A stretch of 7,772 nt of DNA, from the NCBI GenBank assembly GCA_041744735.1, contig JBGTKH010000396.1, forward strand, positions 1 through 7,772. Reading direction: 5' to 3'. The stretch is from JBGTKH01 sp041744735 (lineage in GTDB: Bacteria > Planctomycetota > Planctomycetia > Pirellulales > Pirellulaceae). Positions 5,923 to 7,772 of this stretch are shown in pieces (positions within the stretch are counted from its first letter, which is position 1; the number at the start of each line of letters is the position of its first letter). The notes beneath the pieces were generated by a model, which was not told the DNA's origin, did no database searches, and saw only the letters and a list, made by a program, of their open reading frames with translations. A program made the translations under genes and the position numbers.

Positions 5923-6600
5923 CTACTCCGCCGCCACGCCAGCAACCACGAGTTCAATCGGCAAGTCCCGTACTTGATCACCGGCTTTCACTTTTCCCTG
6001 GAACCGCAGTATCCACCAATCTCGTTCTTCATCGTGACGCATCGACGGCGCTGTCGCCGCGTCGTCTTGCAGCCGTTGCATGCTCAGCAGCGCCGGATGC
6101 GTGGACTCGCCGACTTCCTTGCTCAGCTCCACCTGCTTCTTGTAATCCATCGGCGCCGCGGACGTATCCTTCGCCGCCGATTGCAGCAACAAAAAATCTC
6201 GCGTCGGCGACGTACCTACGTGGGCACCATCGACCGGCTGCTGGGCATACCGCAGCGTGTACACGCCCGAGCCGATGTCTTGATCGCGGAAGTCGGCACT
6301 CTCGCGAGCAAACCGCACAACGCCCACCAATTGACCAGGCTGGAACGGATACAACACGTCGGCCGACGCTTGAAAGTCCGCCTTCGCCGGCCACTCCTTG
6401 CACAGCCAGATGTCGCACAGCGTCGTCTCCGTGCCGCGAATCACACGCATTCCGGCAGGTGCGAGCTGGCCTGCGACTTCTTTTGAAATCTCCTCGGCCG
6501 GCGCCGATTCGTTCAACGGTTCCACGCGATGATCGGAAGCGACGGTGAAACTGGACATCAGCAGCACGGCAACCAGCGGCAGGGCAAGTCGTGTTTTCAT
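5923..6600 (-). CDS. Exported protein of unknown function (225 aa)
   Basis: A 225-residue protein with a clear signal peptide: MKTR, hydrophobic core LALPLVAVLLMSSFTV, probable cleavage after VAS at 22. The mature region looks beta-rich. Distinct stretches are CDIWLC (C62, C67), GVYTLRYAQQPVDGAHVGT (112-130) with TRDFLLL after it, and a C-terminal ELVVAG strand. I think this belongs to an uncharacterised family seen in planctomycetes and acidobacteria, but I cannot name it. ATG at 6600 is preceded by a GAGAAG-type weak ribosome site, and a candidate promoter lies about 80 bases upstream. It is the first gene of a two-gene unit with the Cys-rich exported protein, 13 bases downstream. Two cysteine motifs in adjacent exported partners hint at a shared periplasmic role. 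Confidence 0.8.
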   Translation of the reverse strand: MKTRLALPLVAVLLMSSFTVASDHRVEPLNESAPAEEISKEVAGQLAPAGMRVIRGTETTLCDIWLCKEWPAKADFQASADVLYPFQPGQLVGVVRFARESADFRDQDIGSGVYTLRYAQQPVDGAHVGTSPTRDFLLLQSAAKDTSAAPMDYKKQVELSKEVGESTHPALLSMQRLQDDAATAPSMRHDEERDWWILRFQGKVKAGDQVRDLPIELVVAGVAAE

Positions 6601-6678
6601 GGGAGCTTCTCACTTTTGTTGGATAAGACGCACGTCGTCCCGGCAACGCCGGACACGGTAGGAATTTCACGATAGTAA

Positions 6679-6706
6679 AGTATAACCAATCGGCGGCAAC
6701 TGTACA
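6679..6706 (-). promoter_or_regulatory. Candidate promoter for the exported-protein pair
   Basis: On the minus strand TATACT (6684-6679) matches a -10 in 5 of 6 positions. TGTACA (6706-6701), 16 bases upstream, matches a -35 in 4 of 6. The predicted start would give a leader of about 70 bases before ATG at 6600. Pattern evidence only. Confidence 0.3.
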
Positions 6707-6719
6707 GGTTTCAGCATCT

Positions 6720-6743
6720 GGGGTCGGGGTTACGATTTTGAGT
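6720..6743 (+). repeat. Repeat copy 1 (direct)
   Basis: GGGGTCGGGGTTACGATTTT followed by GAGT. It recurs with few differences 78 bases downstream at 6798-6820. It belongs to a short intergenic repeat family that is probably dispersed in the genome. Confidence 0.5.
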
Positions 6744-6797
6744 CGAAACTGGATACTGCTCCGTTCGCGGATTCCAAGTCCAAACGGTCCGAGTTAC

Positions 6798-6891
6798 GGG
6801 GTAGGGCTACGATTTTCAGTTTTGGCCGGGAAGTGAGCTGATTCAGTTTGAATGTCGTGCCTCGCCAAACTGACAATCGGAACCCCGCCCC
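6798..6891. repeat. Imperfect inverted repeat made of repeat copies 2 and 3
   Basis: The left arm (6798-6826, GGGGTAGGGCTACGATTTT then CAGTTTTGGC) is an inverted, imperfect copy of the right arm (6864-6891), with about five mismatches and one gap. The loop is 37 bases. The left arm is also a direct repeat of 6720-6743. The three copies make this a small repeat cluster upstream of yifB. Confidence 0.55.
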
Positions 6892-6893
6892 TA

Positions 6894-6907
6894 CTGCCAG
6901 TTGGCAG
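6894..6907. promoter_or_regulatory. Short palindrome upstream of yifB (possible operator)
   Basis: CTGCCA and TGGCAG form a perfect 6-bp inverted pair with a 2-base spacer, three bases after the end of the repeat cluster and 100 bases before the yifB start. It could be a dimeric regulator site, or chance. Confidence 0.2.
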
Positions 6908-7007
6908 TTCGTTGCGTAGCCGCTTGCACGGGCGTTGTCGGGGCATCACAATGTGAGGCGCGTTGTAGCTCGACCGCGTCGTTGGGTAGGCGACCAAGCG
7001 ATACGCC

Positions 7008-7772
7008 ATGCTGGCGAAACTGCGAACATTCTCGTTGCTGGGGATCGAAGCCTTGCCGGTCGAGGTGGAGGTCGATGTTTCGCCCGGGGCACTGCCGAAG
7101 ACGGTGCTCGTCGGCTTGCCTGAGGCCGCTGTCAAGGAGAGCACTCACCGTGTCGAGCGGGCGATTGTCAACTCGGGCTTCATTCGGCCGCAGGATCGCA
7201 TCGTGATTAACCTGGCGCCGGCCGAGCTTCCCAAGCAAGCGGCGTCGTTCGACTTGCCGATCACGCTGGGCATTCTCGCCGGCAGCGGGCAGTTGGCTTC
7301 CGAGCTGTTCGAGCAATACGCGGTCGTCGGCGAGCTGTCGTTGGAAGGCAACACGCGGCCGGTCAAAGGTGCGCTGTCGATGGCCATCGCCACGGCCAAG
7401 CAGAAAGGTCTGCGCGGCTTGATCGTGCCCAGTGAAAGCGCCGCTGAAGCCGCGGTGGTCGAAGATATCGAAGTCATCCCCGTCGCCAGCTTGGCGCAGG
7501 CCGTTGGCTTTTACACGGGCGAACTGGAAATCGAACCGACGCCGTCGCGGCTGGGCCAACTATTCGACGAGTTGGCCACGTATGAAGAAGACTTCTCCGA
7601 CGTGCGCGGCCAAGAGATGGCCAAACGCGCCATCACGATCGCGGCCGGCGGCGCACACAATCTGCTGATGCTCGGCCCGCCCGGTTCAGGCAAGACGATG
7701 CTGGCCAAGCGCGTGCCCACGATCCTGCCGACGCTCACTGCGCCCGAGTCGATCGAGACGACGCGCATCTAC
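7008..7772 (+). CDS. yifB: YifB/ComM-family AAA+ ATPase (Mg-chelatase-like), 3' end outside window
   Basis: An open frame of 255 codons reaches the right edge without a stop. It starts MLAKLRTFSLLGIEALPVEV, then SPGALPKTVLVGLPEAAVKES, a near-textbook YifB/ComM N-terminal ChlI-type domain (PF13541; about 1-170). After a linker, DFSDVRGQEMAKRAITIAAGGAHN (195-218) leads to Walker A GPPGSGKT (223-230) of the AAA+ domain (PF01078). Walker B and the C-terminal domain lie outside the window; the family is usually about 500 residues. ComM in naturally transformable bacteria is a hexameric helicase that drives branch migration during integration of foreign DNA. In others its role is less clear. ATG at 7008 is the only possible start, because TAG lies in frame at 6987. 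A GGTAGG about 17 bases upstream is a weak ribosome site. Confidence 0.95.
   Translation, partial: MLAKLRTFSLLGIEALPVEVEVDVSPGALPKTVLVGLPEAAVKESTHRVERAIVNSGFIRPQDRIVINLAPAELPKQAASFDLPITLGILAGSGQLASELFEQYAVVGELSLEGNTRPVKGALSMAIATAKQKGLRGLIVPSESAAEAAVVEDIEVIPVASLAQAVGFYTGELEIEPTPSRLGQLFDELATYEEDFSDVRGQEMAKRAITIAAGGAHNLLMLGPPGSGKTMLAKRVPTILPTLTAPESIETTRIY

Larger units (their letters stand above)
6601..7007. other. Divergent intergenic region with repeats
   Basis: No credible gene. The region separates the minus-strand exported pair from plus-strand yifB. It contains a leader hairpin (CCGGC/GCCGG, 6640-6652), the candidate promoter for the left unit, three related repeat copies (6720-6743, 6798-6826 and, inverted, 6864-6891) and a short palindrome (6894-6907). 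A weak plus-strand match for yifB is TTGCAC, 17 bases, CACAAT around 6924-6952, but it is poor. Confidence 0.55.

Noticed and set aside
5886..6548. Plus-strand frames of 190-220 codons opposite the exported protein
   Set aside because: Pro/Arg-rich antisense translation; the minus-strand frame has a clear signal peptide and sensible composition.
6794..7559. Minus-strand frames opposite the start of yifB
   Set aside because: The plus strand encodes an unmistakable YifB N-terminus with Walker A.
1..7772. tRNA or rRNA genes
   Set aside because: I saw no cloverleaf with the conserved TTC arm and no rRNA core sequences in any intergenic gap.

Overview
The window looks like a piece of a GC-rich planctomycete chromosome, probably a Pirellulales-type genome. 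This rests on an operon of TadE/TadG-like proteins, a pair of exported proteins of unrecognised family, and many palindromic intergenic repeats. The assignment is inferred from gene style, not from a search.

Left part (1-2104, all minus strand): two genes packaged as integron gene cassettes. An attC-like recombination site (504-581) separates a complete 489-codon FRG-domain gene (601-2070) from the start of an unrecognised gene that runs off the left edge (1-491). A second simple core site, GTTAGGC on the minus strand (2098-2104), marks the other end of the FRG cassette. No integrase gene and no second attC are visible beyond it. The region reads as an array boundary without an integrase, or as a cassette inserted at a non-attC site. 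FRG-domain proteins are uncharacterised, and many lie near defence genes.

Middle (2105-2482): a gene-free stretch full of inverted repeats. It holds a nested imperfect palindrome (2139-2342) with a strong internal hairpin, then a REPIN-like pair of inverted palindromes (2368-2471).

2483-5023 (minus strand): a compact four-gene operon. In order of transcription it encodes a two-TM HAMP-like membrane protein, a TadE-like pseudopilin, a TadG-like protein with a complete von Willebrand A metal site, and a second TadE-like protein. They would act together at the envelope in Flp/Tad pilus assembly or a related surface machine. The Tad motor and secretin genes are not in the window.

5024-5390: a second inverted-repeat element (5050-5174) and a likely terminator (5276-5299). 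5391-6600 (minus strand): two tightly linked exported proteins of unknown function, with a candidate promoter near 6679-6706.

6601-7007: a divergent intergenic region with repeats. 7008-7772 (plus strand): the start of a YifB/ComM-family AAA+ ATPase, cut by the right edge just after its Walker A motif.
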